A DNA stretch of 64,000 nucleotides from Halobacteriovorax sp. (lineage in GTDB: Bacteria; Bdellovibrionota; Bacteriovoracia; Bacteriovoracales; Bacteriovoracaceae): contig JAIFLR010000024.1 in the NCBI GenBank assembly GCA_020048985.1, positions 1 to 64,000 of the forward strand, given 5' to 3'. The notes beneath the pieces were generated by a model that saw only the letters and a program-made list of their open reading frames with translations, did no database searches and was not told the origin of the DNA. A program made the position numbers and the translations under genes. This document shows positions 43,514-51,629 of the stretch, piece by piece (the first letter of the stretch is position 1; each line of letters opens with the position of its first letter).

Positions 43514-45142
43514 ATGGAAAAAAATTTCTATTTAAAAAAATTGATCATTCAAAATTTCGCAACTTTCAAAAACCAGTCTATCCATTTTAGGCCTGGCTTT
43601 AATGCTATTATTGGAGAAACAGGCTCTGGTAAAAGTCTCGTGCTAGATGCCCTGCAATTAATCCTTGGTTCTAGGGCGGACAAACGAGTCGTAAGAAAAG
43701 ATACAGACTATTCACTCCTTGAAGCCTCTTTTGTATGTGAAGACCAGGGTGTTATAGAGTTTTTGGAGTCCGAAGGCTTTCCTATAGATGGGAAAGAATT
43801 AATTATCAAACGTTTAATTTACAGAAATGGCACAACCAAGAATTATATCAATCATCTCGCATGTACTGTAACTTTTCTTGCGACATTTTCTAAAAAATAC
43901 ATTGATCTTGTAGGCCAATTTGAAAATCAAAAGCTTCTGTCTGAGAGCTATCAACTTCACCTCTTGGATCATTATGGTAAGTTATCCCAGGAAGTATCAG
44001 GTTATCAAAAAGCTTTAATCACGTACAAAGAGCTTCAATCTCGTTACACAGAGCTTGAATTATCAAAAACCCACAGAGAGCAACGATTAGATTACTTAAA
44101 TTTTCAGCTTCAAGAGATAGAAAAACTTAATCCATCCTCCCAGGACGAAGAAGACCTTCTCAAGAAGAAAAACCTCCTCATTAATGTTGAAAAGATACAA
44201 AAAATTTCTTTTCAACTTAGGGACATTTTTGAAGGAGACGAGGGTCAACCTGGTCTCCTTTCTCAAATGAAAAAACTTAGTTCACTAGTACTTAAAAACA
44301 AGGATTTCCTTGAAAATGAACTTACGGACGTTTCCGATATTGATGATAAACTCCATTTACTTTTTGGTAATCTTAATCAAAAACTTGATCTTGATATGGA
44401 TCCACAGGAACTCGAAGGAACTATAGAAAGACTTGATATCTACCAAAAGCTTAAAAAGAAATTTGGGGGCACAGTTGAGACGATGCTTGAATCACAAGAT
44501 ATCTTCACGAGGGAAAGAAATAAGCTCCAGGAACTAGACTTTGACTTAGATGATCTAAAACTTAAAATTAAAAACTTAAAGAACGATTTGTTTCAATTAT
44601 CCAAAAATTTACATGCAAAGAGGACTCATTGCGCTTCAAAGCTTTCAAAAGAACTGACGGAGAGAGTTCAAATATTAAAGATGAATGGAGCAACGATTAA
44701 ACTGGTTCTCGAAGAGTTAACTGATTTTAATGAATCAGGCTCTACTCGTGCTAATTTTGTAGCTGAAACTAATCCTGGAGAGGGTTATTTCAAAGTAAAA
44801 GATATTGCTTCGGGTGGAGAACTTTCACGAATTCTCCTGGCCGTTAGGCAAATCCTTTCAAATCATGATTCGATCAGCATCTTTCTTTTTGACGAAATCG
44901 ACACCGGTATCGGTGGGGAGACTGCAAACTGCATCGGTAAAGCGCTTTTTCAAGTTGCGGCCAATGGGCAGGTTATCGCCATTACTCATTTGCCACAAAT
45001 CGCACAATTCGCAGACTCTTTGATTCTTGTTCAAAAAGAAATACAAGCAGACAACAAGAGCTCGAGAACAGAATCATCCGTTAAAGAAATTTCGGGAAAA
45101 ATGGTTCAGAAAGAAGTCAGGGCAATGAGCCAATTAAATTAG
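43514..45142 (+). CDS. recN: DNA repair protein RecN
   Basis: RecN is an SMC-like ATPase for double-strand break repair. The 542-residue protein has Walker A GETGSGKS near residue 38, two coiled coils (about 160-215 and 310-360) around a short hinge, the signature SGGELSRILLAVRQIL and Walker B FLFDEIDTGIGGETA near 465. Following GAGG the ATG is well placed. The 3' end overlaps lpxH on the other strand by nine bases. The operator is not the known Bdellovibrio LexA box (TTAC-N3-GTAA). Confidence 0.96.
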   Translation: MEKNFYLKKLIIQNFATFKNQSIHFRPGFNAIIGETGSGKSLVLDALQLILGSRADKRVVRKDTDYSLLEASFVCEDQGVIEFLESEGFPIDGKELIIKRLIYRNGTTKNYINHLACTVTFLATFSKKYIDLVGQFENQKLLSESYQLHLLDHYGKLSQEVSGYQKALITYKELQSRYTELELSKTHREQRLDYLNFQLQEIEKLNPSSQDEEDLLKKKNLLINVEKIQKISFQLRDIFEGDEGQPGLLSQMKKLSSLVLKNKDFLENELTDVSDIDDKLHLLFGNLNQKLDLDMDPQELEGTIERLDIYQKLKKKFGGTVETMLESQDIFTRERNKLQELDFDLDDLKLKIKNLKNDLFQLSKNLHAKRTHCASKLSKELTERVQILKMNGATIKLVLEELTDFNESGSTRANFVAETNPGEGYFKVKDIASGGELSRILLAVRQILSNHDSISIFLFDEIDTGIGGETANCIGKALFQVAANGQVIAITHLPQIAQFADSLILVQKEIQADNKSSRTESSVKEISGKMVQKEVRAMSQLN

Positions 45143-45865
45143 TTCAGGGAATGAAACTTGATGATTTTCAATTAACAAGAATGTTTTCGATTTTTGAGCA
45201 TATCCATTGTTTATGTATACTGACTCCTCACTCATTAAAAATGAATCTTTGACGTGGCTATGGCCACCAAGCACAAAATTATATTTCCCCAAAGTCGTTT
45301 GTAGAACTCCATCCCTAAAATTTTGTTTAATCAAATCTTCATTATATGATTTAGAGCCTCTCTTTCGAGAAATTTTGGATGCACGATTCCCCACATAGTT
45401 CAGAATACTGTAGGGCATGATGTGATTGGCCACGAACTTCAAAGGAGCGGAAAGAATAAGGGCCTTGTACCGCTGGTATGAGAGATTGTTGACCTCATGT
45501 TCATCTCCATGGGAAAAATAGTATGTTTTGCCTGCAATTGTTTCAATAACAGGTTTCTGAGAAATGATAAGTTCATTATTTGGCCAACGCTGCTTAAATA
45601 ATTTTTCCAAATGAACATCGTGATTCCCTTCAAAGAAGAAAACTCGTTTACCATTTTTTATCAATTGATCTATATGATCAAATATATGACCAAAGATTGA
45701 GAGGTATTCAGCATGAGGGCCACACATTAGATCAAAAATGTCTCCAAGAAGAACAATATAGTCAGAGGACATGACAATAGGGTTAGTCAGAAATTGACAG
45801 AGGAGGTGATCAGCATCATCGTGGGGTGTTTTAACATGAACGTCAGAAATTGCAGCTATCTTCAT
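45134..45865 (-). CDS. lpxH: LpxH-like UDP-2,3-diacylglucosamine hydrolase (calcineurin-type phosphoesterase)
   Basis: The 243-residue metallophosphoesterase has all five motifs: SDVH at residues 7-10, GDIFD near 42, GNHD near 80, FSHGDE near 120 and GGHSHVKD near 200. The DIFD and HGDE forms match LpxH, which cleaves UDP-diacylglucosamine to lipid X in lipid A synthesis. Other lpx genes are not in the window, so a related phosphoesterase is possible. It starts one base from the PilZ gene stop. Confidence 0.82.
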   Translation of the reverse strand: MKIAAISDVHVKTPHDDADHLLCQFLTNPIVMSSDYIVLLGDIFDLMCGPHAEYLSIFGHIFDHIDQLIKNGKRVFFFEGNHDVHLEKLFKQRWPNNELIISQKPVIETIAGKTYYFSHGDEHEVNNLSYQRYKALILSAPLKFVANHIMPYSILNYVGNRASKISRKRGSKSYNEDLIKQNFRDGVLQTTLGKYNFVLGGHSHVKDSFLMSEESVYINNGYAQKSKTFLLIENHQVSFPELI

Positions 45866-46630
45866 CTAACCATTTATAGCATGCAGTTCGTCTTTTATCC
45901 TCTCAAATATATACTTTTCCAGGTACTTTTTACTGATTTGATCGATTTGAGAAAATCGGCAACAGACACGCCAAACTTTATAATTCAGTCCATTATACTC
46001 GTCTGGCTCGACCTCTTTGATTAATGCAATCTCAGCATTAACCTTGGTCGACCAGTTTCCCGCCTTAATTTCAATGGTCCGAATGGGATCGTTGATCTGA
46101 AAAAATTTTGACTCCATTCTTGAAACAAGAAATGAAAATCCACCATTAGATATATCAAAGCATGCTTTATTAAAATGCTGTGACATAGGACGAGGTACGG
46201 ATACTGACTTCCCAAAGCTCACTTTTACGTCTTCTGCATCATAAACATTTAATCGAAAACTTTTGCGTCTTTCTACTTGAGCGACAAATGCAGGGATTTC
46301 TAGATAATACCTAAAAGGTGCGTCTGTATGACGAATGTTACATCTTAAAAGTAGTGCTGATTCAGGTACATAAAGATCGATATAACTCTGGCCACCCATG
46401 AGCTCTTGAACCTGTCTCTCATGTCCTTGAATCGGAATAATACAGAAATCTTTCCGTGGTTTTCGGATGGACTCAATCCTGACATTGGCCAGATGCTTAG
46501 AGCCACCAATGAGACGCCAAATAAAAACTTCTAGTTCAGCTTCTTTGGTTCCTGAAAGTAGACCATGTATGACTGCCTCATCTTGAACTTTTTTAAGTTT
46601 GTTTTCACTAGTCAAAGCTATTTTCTCCAA
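45866..46630 (-). CDS. PilZ-domain protein (c-di-GMP receptor) downstream of flagellin
   Basis: The 254-residue protein has a YcgR-like N-terminal region and a PilZ domain at about 110-240. Both c-di-GMP motifs are visible: the RxxxR in VERRKSFRLN and the DxSxxG in FDISNGGFSFLV. YcgR-type proteins brake the flagellar motor when c-di-GMP is high. The start at TTG 46630 lies 5 bases after the end of the fliC terminator hairpin, whose GAGAGG arm is the only ribosome-binding site, so expression may be tied to fliC or to hairpin opening. Confidence 0.85.
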   Translation of the reverse strand: MEKIALTSENKLKKVQDEAVIHGLLSGTKEAELEVFIWRLIGGSKHLANVRIESIRKPRKDFCIIPIQGHERQVQELMGGQSYIDLYVPESALLLRCNIRHTDAPFRYYLEIPAFVAQVERRKSFRLNVYDAEDVKVSFGKSVSVPRPMSQHFNKACFDISNGGFSFLVSRMESKFFQINDPIRTIEIKAGNWSTKVNAEIALIKEVEPDEYNGLNYKVWRVCCRFSQIDQISKKYLEKYIFERIKDELHAING

Positions 46631-46635
46631 AAGGA

Positions 46636-46657
46636 CCTCTCGGTTTTAACCGAGAGG
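46636..46657 (-). terminator. fliC terminator hairpin overlapping the PilZ-gene ribosome-binding site
   Basis: Minus-strand CCTCTCGGTT pairs with AACCGAGAGG around a two-base loop; the T tract after it is short (TCCTTTT). The 3' arm supplies the GAGAGG just before the TTG start of the PilZ gene. Confidence 0.8.
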
Positions 46658-46705
46658 CCTTGGGCTTAAGTAACTGTTTAAAACACCTTAAAAACAATTA
46701 TTCAA

Positions 46706-47536
46706 TTAACCAATTAATCTAAGTGCACCAGAACCAAGTTGGTTTGCTTGTGCAAGTGAAGCTGTACCTGCAGCATTTTTAATTTGTGCAGATGCAAGTT
46801 TTGCTGTTGAGTCTGCTACATCGACATCCTCAATTCGAGAACGAGCCGACTCTTGGTTAACCACGGCAACATCAAGTGTGTTAATACTTGTTTGTAGTCT
46901 TGATTGAATGGATCCAAATGTTGCTCGGAATCCACTCACTTTCTCAATCGCCACATCGACAGTGCTAAGATTATCGATGGCGCTTTCTTTATCTCGAAGG
47001 TTCGAACCACCAATACCTAAACTTTCTGCTGAAGCATCAGTTACACCAGCATCAAATTCAATTCGGTTGTGCTCATTTCCCTGTGATCCAACTTGGAACT
47101 GGAGAACTGAACCTTCACCTTGTAGTAGTGATCGTCCGTTAAAGTTTGTTGTTTTAGATATACGGTCTGCTTCCTGTACAAGTTGCTCGTATTCAAGAGA
47201 GAGATAACCACGTTCGACGTCTCCCACCGTGTCTGAGCCAGCTTGAACTGAAAGTTCTCGCAATCGAGTAAGGATATTCTGCGTTTCGTTCAAGCCACCT
47301 TCGGCAACTTGTACTAACGAGATAGCATCGTTGGCATTTCTTGAAGCCATTCGCAAACCGCGAGTTTCTGCTTCAAGTTTTTTGGCGATCGCCAAACCTG
47401 CTGCATCGTCAGCAGATTTTGTAATCCGCTTACCAGATGAGAGTTTGGAGAACTCTGATTCCGCTTGGGCGGTTGAGGCCCTCAGGTTTTTTTGTACCTC
47501 TTGCGAGGCAATGTTGGTGTTGATTCTTAAGCCCAT
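46706..47536 (-). CDS. fliC: Flagellin FliC
   Basis: The 276-residue flagellin is short, with only D0 and D1 domains. The N-terminus (MGLRINTNIASQEVQKNLRA) and the C-terminus (LASAQIKNAAGTASLAQANQ) carry the conserved coiled-coil ends, and the middle has the RLSSGKRI-like FSKLSSGKRITKSADDAAGL. The variable D2/D3 part is essentially missing, as in Bdellovibrio flagellins. A near-consensus sigma28 promoter lies 70 bases upstream. Only one copy is present here; Bdellovibrionota usually have several. Confidence 0.97.
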   Translation of the reverse strand: MGLRINTNIASQEVQKNLRASTAQAESEFSKLSSGKRITKSADDAAGLAIAKKLEAETRGLRMASRNANDAISLVQVAEGGLNETQNILTRLRELSVQAGSDTVGDVERGYLSLEYEQLVQEADRISKTTNFNGRSLLQGEGSVLQFQVGSQGNEHNRIEFDAGVTDASAESLGIGGSNLRDKESAIDNLSTVDVAIEKVSGFRATFGSIQSRLQTSINTLDVAVVNQESARSRIEDVDVADSTAKLASAQIKNAAGTASLAQANQLGSGALRLIG

Positions 47537-47605
47537 TAACGTACTCCTTAATAAGAACCGGTGTTTCGGTGTTTTATAACCAACTAAATTAGTCGGTCGT
47601 ATTGC

Positions 47606-47632
47606 TTATCGAAACAGTCAGGTAATACTTGA
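47606..47632 (-). promoter_or_regulatory. Sigma28 (FliA) promoter of fliC
   Basis: On the minus strand TCAAGTAT (47625-47632), an 11-base spacer and TTCGATAA (47606-47613) match TAAAGTTT-N11-GCCGATAA at 12 of 16 positions. The -35 half shares AAGTAT with the promoter at 36353, which supports a local consensus. It ends about 70 bases before the fliC start. Confidence 0.78.
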
Positions 47633-47684
47633 GCTTTATTTTAGATGAAGATTAGGAAAAATTTAAAAATTTGAATTAAAACTG

Positions 47685-48020
47685 CTACTTAGAGGATATC
47701 AAGAGCTTCTTTAAAGCTTCGTAGGTAACTGGAATTGCTTTATGTGCCTCTAAAAGGACACTAAGCGATCGCGGAGCAAGCCAGAGAAACTCATCTCCTG
47801 CATGCCACCTACGGGTGAAATCTACCGGTGGTAGTATTGAAAAATGGCTCTCGAGAATGAGGACATTCTTTTTCATTTTCAAAGATGAAGCAATGGCATT
47901 CAGCCAGTACTCTTGAGAGAGAGAAATCGCATTTTCCGTATTAAAAAAACAAAAAATATCTGTCTGATTAATTTCTAAATTCATTTCTTTTTCAAACGTA
48001 TTTGAAAATGAAAAAATCAT
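47685..48020 (-). CDS. Hypothetical 111-residue protein
   Basis: The start overlaps the upstream rfaE2-like stop by ATGA, so it is the last gene of the prmA-rsmE-RDD-rfaE2 run. The product is a soluble alpha/beta protein with WLNAIASSLKMKKNVLILES and RRWHAGDEFLWLAPRSL; no signal and no family I recognise. It lies 53 bases from the fliC promoter. Confidence 0.65.
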   Translation of the reverse strand: MIFSFSNTFEKEMNLEINQTDIFCFFNTENAISLSQEYWLNAIASSLKMKKNVLILESHFSILPPVDFTRRWHAGDEFLWLAPRSLSVLLEAHKAIPVTYEALKKLLISSK

Positions 48021-48469
48021 GTAGCCTGAATTTTATGAATGATAGAGGTTGTGGAGTAGCCATCGATAAAGTTTAGAGAAAAAACTTCTCCGCCAGACTG
48101 GATAACTTCTTTTCCACCAACAATCTGGTCAATTTTCCAATCTCCGCCTTTAACTAAGACCTGTGGGTTAATTTTCAAAATAAGATTGAGTGGAGTGTCC
48201 TCAGAAAAGATTTCAACAAAATCTACGGGCTTCAGTTGAGACATTACATACTGTCGATCTTTTTCATTATTGATTGGTCTTTCAGGACCTTTAAGTCGTT
48301 TAACGCTCGCATCAGAGTTCAAACCTATGACGAGTAGATCACCAAGTTTCCTTGCTTCACAGAGGTAAGCTACGTGGCCTCTATGAAGGATGTCAAAGCA
48401 CCCATTAGTAAAAACAATCTTTTTATTTTTGTTTTTTGCTAGAAATTCTTCCAGGTCTTTCGAAAACAT
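48017..48469 (-). CDS. RfaE2-like cytidylyltransferase/adenylyltransferase for heptose or similar
   Basis: The 150-residue protein is a stand-alone nucleotidyltransferase domain: VFTNGCFDILHRGHVAYL with the HxGH motif, LVIGLNSDASVKRLKGPERP and VKGGDWKIDQIVGG. These are the motifs of the C-terminal half of HldE (ADP-L-glycero-manno-heptose synthesis) and of RfaE2. The kinase half is not in the window. Glycerol-3-phosphate cytidylyltransferase is the related alternative. It overlaps the RDD gene by one base. Confidence 0.85.
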   Translation of the reverse strand: MFSKDLEEFLAKNKNKKIVFTNGCFDILHRGHVAYLCEARKLGDLLVIGLNSDASVKRLKGPERPINNEKDRQYVMSQLKPVDFVEIFSEDTPLNLILKINPQVLVKGGDWKIDQIVGGKEVIQSGGEVFSLNFIDGYSTTSIIHKIQAT

Positions 48470-49170
48470 TAATCAGCCTTTACTACTTTTGAATTAGAAA
48501 CTTTATTCTGCAAATCAAAATAGGAAAAAAGCCCTAGGCTCACAAAATTCAGTAATGAAATAAATGAACGAAAAACGAGTAAAGTGAATGATTGTGGTTT
48601 GTTATCTAGATCGACAACAGTAATTCCCAGAAGGTTTTTTCCTAGCGTTGACTGATGAGTTTTTTCAAAAATGGAGAAGTACATCATGTAAAAACCAGTA
48701 AACAGAACAACTACCAAAGGAGTTATTTCATTTGAGTAAGTCATCCAAACATCAATCAAATCTTTTTCAATAACTCGAGACATGATCGTTAAAACAAGGG
48801 CAACACCGGAAAGTACCAGACCTAGATCTAGCCCATAGGCCAAAACTCTCTGAGACTTTGTGGCATTACGTATAATTTTCTCAGGCTTAACATTTTCAAC
48901 AGGAACTTGTGACAAAGTTTCGCGCCCGTAAAAAGCGGAGAGCTCACTTTGATAGATCTGATTATTTTTATTTGCTATTGGATTAGGAGTTGTTTGTGGG
49001 ACATGATTCGTCAAAGTAGAGTGCACATCACTAAAAGTAGGTTTAATTTCTGTCGTCGCGTGATTATGAAACCCAAGACCGGAGGTTATCGGTTTAAAAT
49101 CGAAATCAATCTCATCGCTTGCCACGATCATGGTTGGCTTTTTTGAAGAAGAATTTGATTCTAAGTTCAT
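48469..49170 (-). CDS. RDD family membrane protein
   Basis: The 233-residue protein has a soluble, low-complexity N-terminal part (about 1-105) and then an RDD domain with three membrane segments: RVLAYGLDLGLVLSGVALVL, EITPLVVVLFTGFYMMYFSI and FTLLVFRSFISLLNFVSLGL. The RDD hallmark Arg and Asp appear in RVLAYGLDLG. The motif LGKNLLGITVVD is typical of the family. Function unknown (transport or ion exchange proposed for others). Part of the prmA-rsmE run. Confidence 0.82.
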   Translation of the reverse strand: MNLESNSSSKKPTMIVASDEIDFDFKPITSGLGFHNHATTEIKPTFSDVHSTLTNHVPQTTPNPIANKNNQIYQSELSAFYGRETLSQVPVENVKPEKIIRNATKSQRVLAYGLDLGLVLSGVALVLTIMSRVIEKDLIDVWMTYSNEITPLVVVLFTGFYMMYFSIFEKTHQSTLGKNLLGITVVDLDNKPQSFTLLVFRSFISLLNFVSLGLFSYFDLQNKVSNSKVVKAD

Positions 49171-49214
49171 GATTTTATCCTTTTAATTCTTTCTTTAAGA
49201 TTGGCATACAATCT

Positions 49215-49904
49215 TTAATCCAGCAATGACCCGAGAATAATCCCGGCCCCCGCAGAAACAGCTGTCGGTGTCCGTAAAATGGGAGTGGGTAGATTAAGAA
49301 TCCTGATATTTGCCACTTTATGCAGAAAATCTCTTTCCTCTTTTGAGAAACCACCCTCAGGCCCAACAATCAGAAGCCTGGGATCAGTTTTTTTGGGCAT
49401 ATTATCATTTTGTGACTCACTTTGAGAATCCATCATGAGAATTTCACCATAATCAGTGACGGGAATCTTATCCCAAGTGGTTGGACATATCTCAGGCATA
49501 AAAGCTGAGTTCGACTGTTCAATAGCACTAATAATCAAACTTTCTAGTCGCTCCATTTCTGGCAGCTTAGTCTGGGAGTAATCCGATCTGACGAGATAAA
49601 TCTTTCTAAAACCCAGCTCTACCGCTTGTTTGAGGCACAATTCAAGAGCTTCTTTTTTAGGTATGCCCAGCGCTAGATCCATCTGAATCTTCTGAGCAAT
49701 GGTGGAGCTCGCAGTGCACTTTAAAATAATTTCTTTCTTGGATAGGGAGCTCACTTTTGTTTTAACAGTGAGGCCCGCACCATTTAGTAAAAGAATCTCT
49801 TCATCCATCTCAACCCGTACCACATTGGCCAAGTGATGAGCAGCATCCCCTTTAATGAGATAGCTTTCCTGAATGGATAAATCCTTCTGGTAAAGGGCCC
49901 TCAT
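49215..49904 (-). CDS. rsmE: 16S rRNA m3U1498 methyltransferase RsmE
   Basis: The 229-residue SPOUT enzyme has a PUA-like N-terminal domain (HHLANVVRVEMDEEILLLNG) and the knotted SAM domain with GIPKKEALELCLKQAVELGF, the conserved ERLESLIISAIEQSNSAFMP and LLIVGPEGGFSKEERDFL followed by ILRTPTAV. These are the RsmE signatures. It methylates N3 of U1498 in 16S rRNA. Its start overlaps the prmA stop by one base; the pairing prmA-rsmE is widespread. Confidence 0.95.
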   Translation of the reverse strand: MRALYQKDLSIQESYLIKGDAAHHLANVVRVEMDEEILLLNGAGLTVKTKVSSLSKKEIILKCTASSTIAQKIQMDLALGIPKKEALELCLKQAVELGFRKIYLVRSDYSQTKLPEMERLESLIISAIEQSNSAFMPEICPTTWDKIPVTDYGEILMMDSQSESQNDNMPKKTDPRLLIVGPEGGFSKEERDFLHKVANIRILNLPTPILRTPTAVSAGAGIILGSLLD

Positions 49905-50860
49905 TACTGACCTTTAGTAAAATAGAGAGCAGCCCAATCGCCTTTTTCAAGATGACGTTTGAGAGTCATTCCTTTCTTGGTATAAGCTTCTATGATACCT
50001 GGAACCTGAGGTCGCAAAAGACCCGAAAGGATTAATCCTCCGCCAGGTCGAGTGACTTTTGTCAGGTAATCTATTTCTAGCATCAGTATACTTTCCAAAA
50101 TATTTGCAAAAACTAAGTCATACTCAGGTTTTAATTTCTCCCTCACTTCAGGCAGCAACAAACGAAAGGATAAGTTTTCAAGTTTATTTAATTCTGCATT
50201 TTGGTAGCAGTTCTTATTTGCTTCGGGGTCGATATCGTAAAAATCCACTTGAGCATTTTCATAAAACTTAAAAGTTGCGAGCCCTAGAATTCCTGAACCG
50301 GAACCAAAATCTAAAACACTATTCAAAGGAATATCTACTTCTTCGGTTAAAAGCTTTAAGCAGAGAAAAGTTGTTTCATGGCTGCCAGTACCAAAGCCCA
50401 TTCCAGGATAGATATAAATATGCTGAGGTGTTTTTGGCCTATAATCCATCATCCATGAAGGAATGATTTCAAATTTATCATTTACTAAAATTGGGGAATA
50501 ATGTTTTTTCCACTCAGCATTCCAGTCTTGTTGCTCATGCTCCTCAACTTGAACTTCGGCCAACACTTGCTTCGTACAATGATACTTAAACTTCTCAGCA
50601 TCATCGGCGGTCGCAAAAAAGAATCGATAATTCGCCGGGCGACCCAATACAGTCGTTTCCACTTCATCCAAGACGGTCTCTGGAATATCCCCGCCTGAAT
50701 AGGCACGCTCTCCGAGGATAGCGTCAACTTCAGCCTCGCTTAGAGAGAACTCTTCTATTCCCAGTGTATTAAACTGTTCTACTGCCACGCTTTCTAAACT
50801 TCCCCGTTCATTTTCAGTAGGTTGAAAATGAAAGAGCGTCACGACCCAGAACTTATCCAT
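49904..50860 (-). CDS. prmA: Ribosomal protein L11 methyltransferase PrmA
   Basis: PrmA trimethylates ribosomal protein L11. The 318-residue protein has an N-terminal substrate-recognition domain and a Rossmann domain with SAM loop VLDFGSGSGILGLATF near 195, GFGTGSHETTFLCL before it, DIDPEANKNCYQNAELN and VFANILESILMLEI (NPPY-like NIL). The motif set is standard for PrmA. It is the first gene of the run that ends at the 111-residue gene. The 121-base spacer to udk is AT-rich with no clear promoter. Confidence 0.93.
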   Translation of the reverse strand: MDKFWVVTLFHFQPTENERGSLESVAVEQFNTLGIEEFSLSEAEVDAILGERAYSGGDIPETVLDEVETTVLGRPANYRFFFATADDAEKFKYHCTKQVLAEVQVEEHEQQDWNAEWKKHYSPILVNDKFEIIPSWMMDYRPKTPQHIYIYPGMGFGTGSHETTFLCLKLLTEEVDIPLNSVLDFGSGSGILGLATFKFYENAQVDFYDIDPEANKNCYQNAELNKLENLSFRLLLPEVREKLKPEYDLVFANILESILMLEIDYLTKVTRPGGGLILSGLLRPQVPGIIEAYTKKGMTLKRHLEKGDWAALYFTKGQ

Positions 50861-50981
50861 AAAAATCCTTTAATTGCCATGTTTTATAACTCATGAAACA
50901 GCAAATGTGAGGCTAAAATTTTTACACTGAGCAAGGTTTTCTTGGTATTAAGGACATTTTTTTGTTAGAAGACAAACCCGT

Positions 50982-51629
50982 ATGGATAAAATTTTTCTCA
51001 TTGGTATTGCTGGTGGCTCTGGTTCCGGAAAAACGACTTTCGCAAGAAAGGTCATGAAAGGCATCAGTAACTTAGACTCCTCCATGCTACACATGGATTC
51101 CTACTATTTACCAACTCAGCCCAAGACAAACTACACATCTAGCGGAAAACCCAATTTTGATCACCCGAACGCATTTGACTGGGACTTATTAAGGCAACAC
51201 CTTACGGCCCTTAAAAATGGGCTATCCATAAAATGCCCAATTTATGATTTCAAAAGCTCAGGTCGCACTGGTGAATACGAAACCATAGGCCCCTGCAGAG
51301 TTGTACTTTTCGAAGGAATCTTTGCTCTTTATGACCAAGAGATTCGGGATCTTTTAGATATCAAATGTTACCTGCACGTAGATTCAGATATCCGCTTTAC
51401 TCGTCGCCTTCACCGAGACGTTAAAGAGCGAGGCCGCTCTCTGGAATCAGTTATTTCTCAGTACTATGACACCGTTAGACCTATGTATCAAAAATATCTC
51501 GACCCTCAACGTCAGTATGCGGATTTCACAGTTGGGGAAGAAACCGATGTTGCCTCTCTCATATTGTCTGCTAGAATTAAAGAAATGCTCACCACATCTC
51601 AAGATTTAGAAGCACACGAGGCGATCTAG
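50982..51629 (+). CDS. udk: Uridine kinase
   Basis: Udk phosphorylates uridine and cytidine in pyrimidine salvage. The 215-residue protein has Walker A GIAGGSGSGKTTFAR at residues 8-22, DSYYLPTQPKTNYTSSG with the conserved Asp and FDHPNAFDWDLL, all typical of the family, followed by RRLHRDVKERGRSLESVI. It precedes RNase J with no gap (stop and TTG adjoin), so the two are co-transcribed, a pairing of RNA salvage and RNA decay. Confidence 0.94.
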   Translation: MDKIFLIGIAGGSGSGKTTFARKVMKGISNLDSSMLHMDSYYLPTQPKTNYTSSGKPNFDHPNAFDWDLLRQHLTALKNGLSIKCPIYDFKSSGRTGEYETIGPCRVVLFEGIFALYDQEIRDLLDIKCYLHVDSDIRFTRRLHRDVKERGRSLESVISQYYDTVRPMYQKYLDPQRQYADFTVGEETDVASLILSARIKEMLTTSQDLEAHEAI

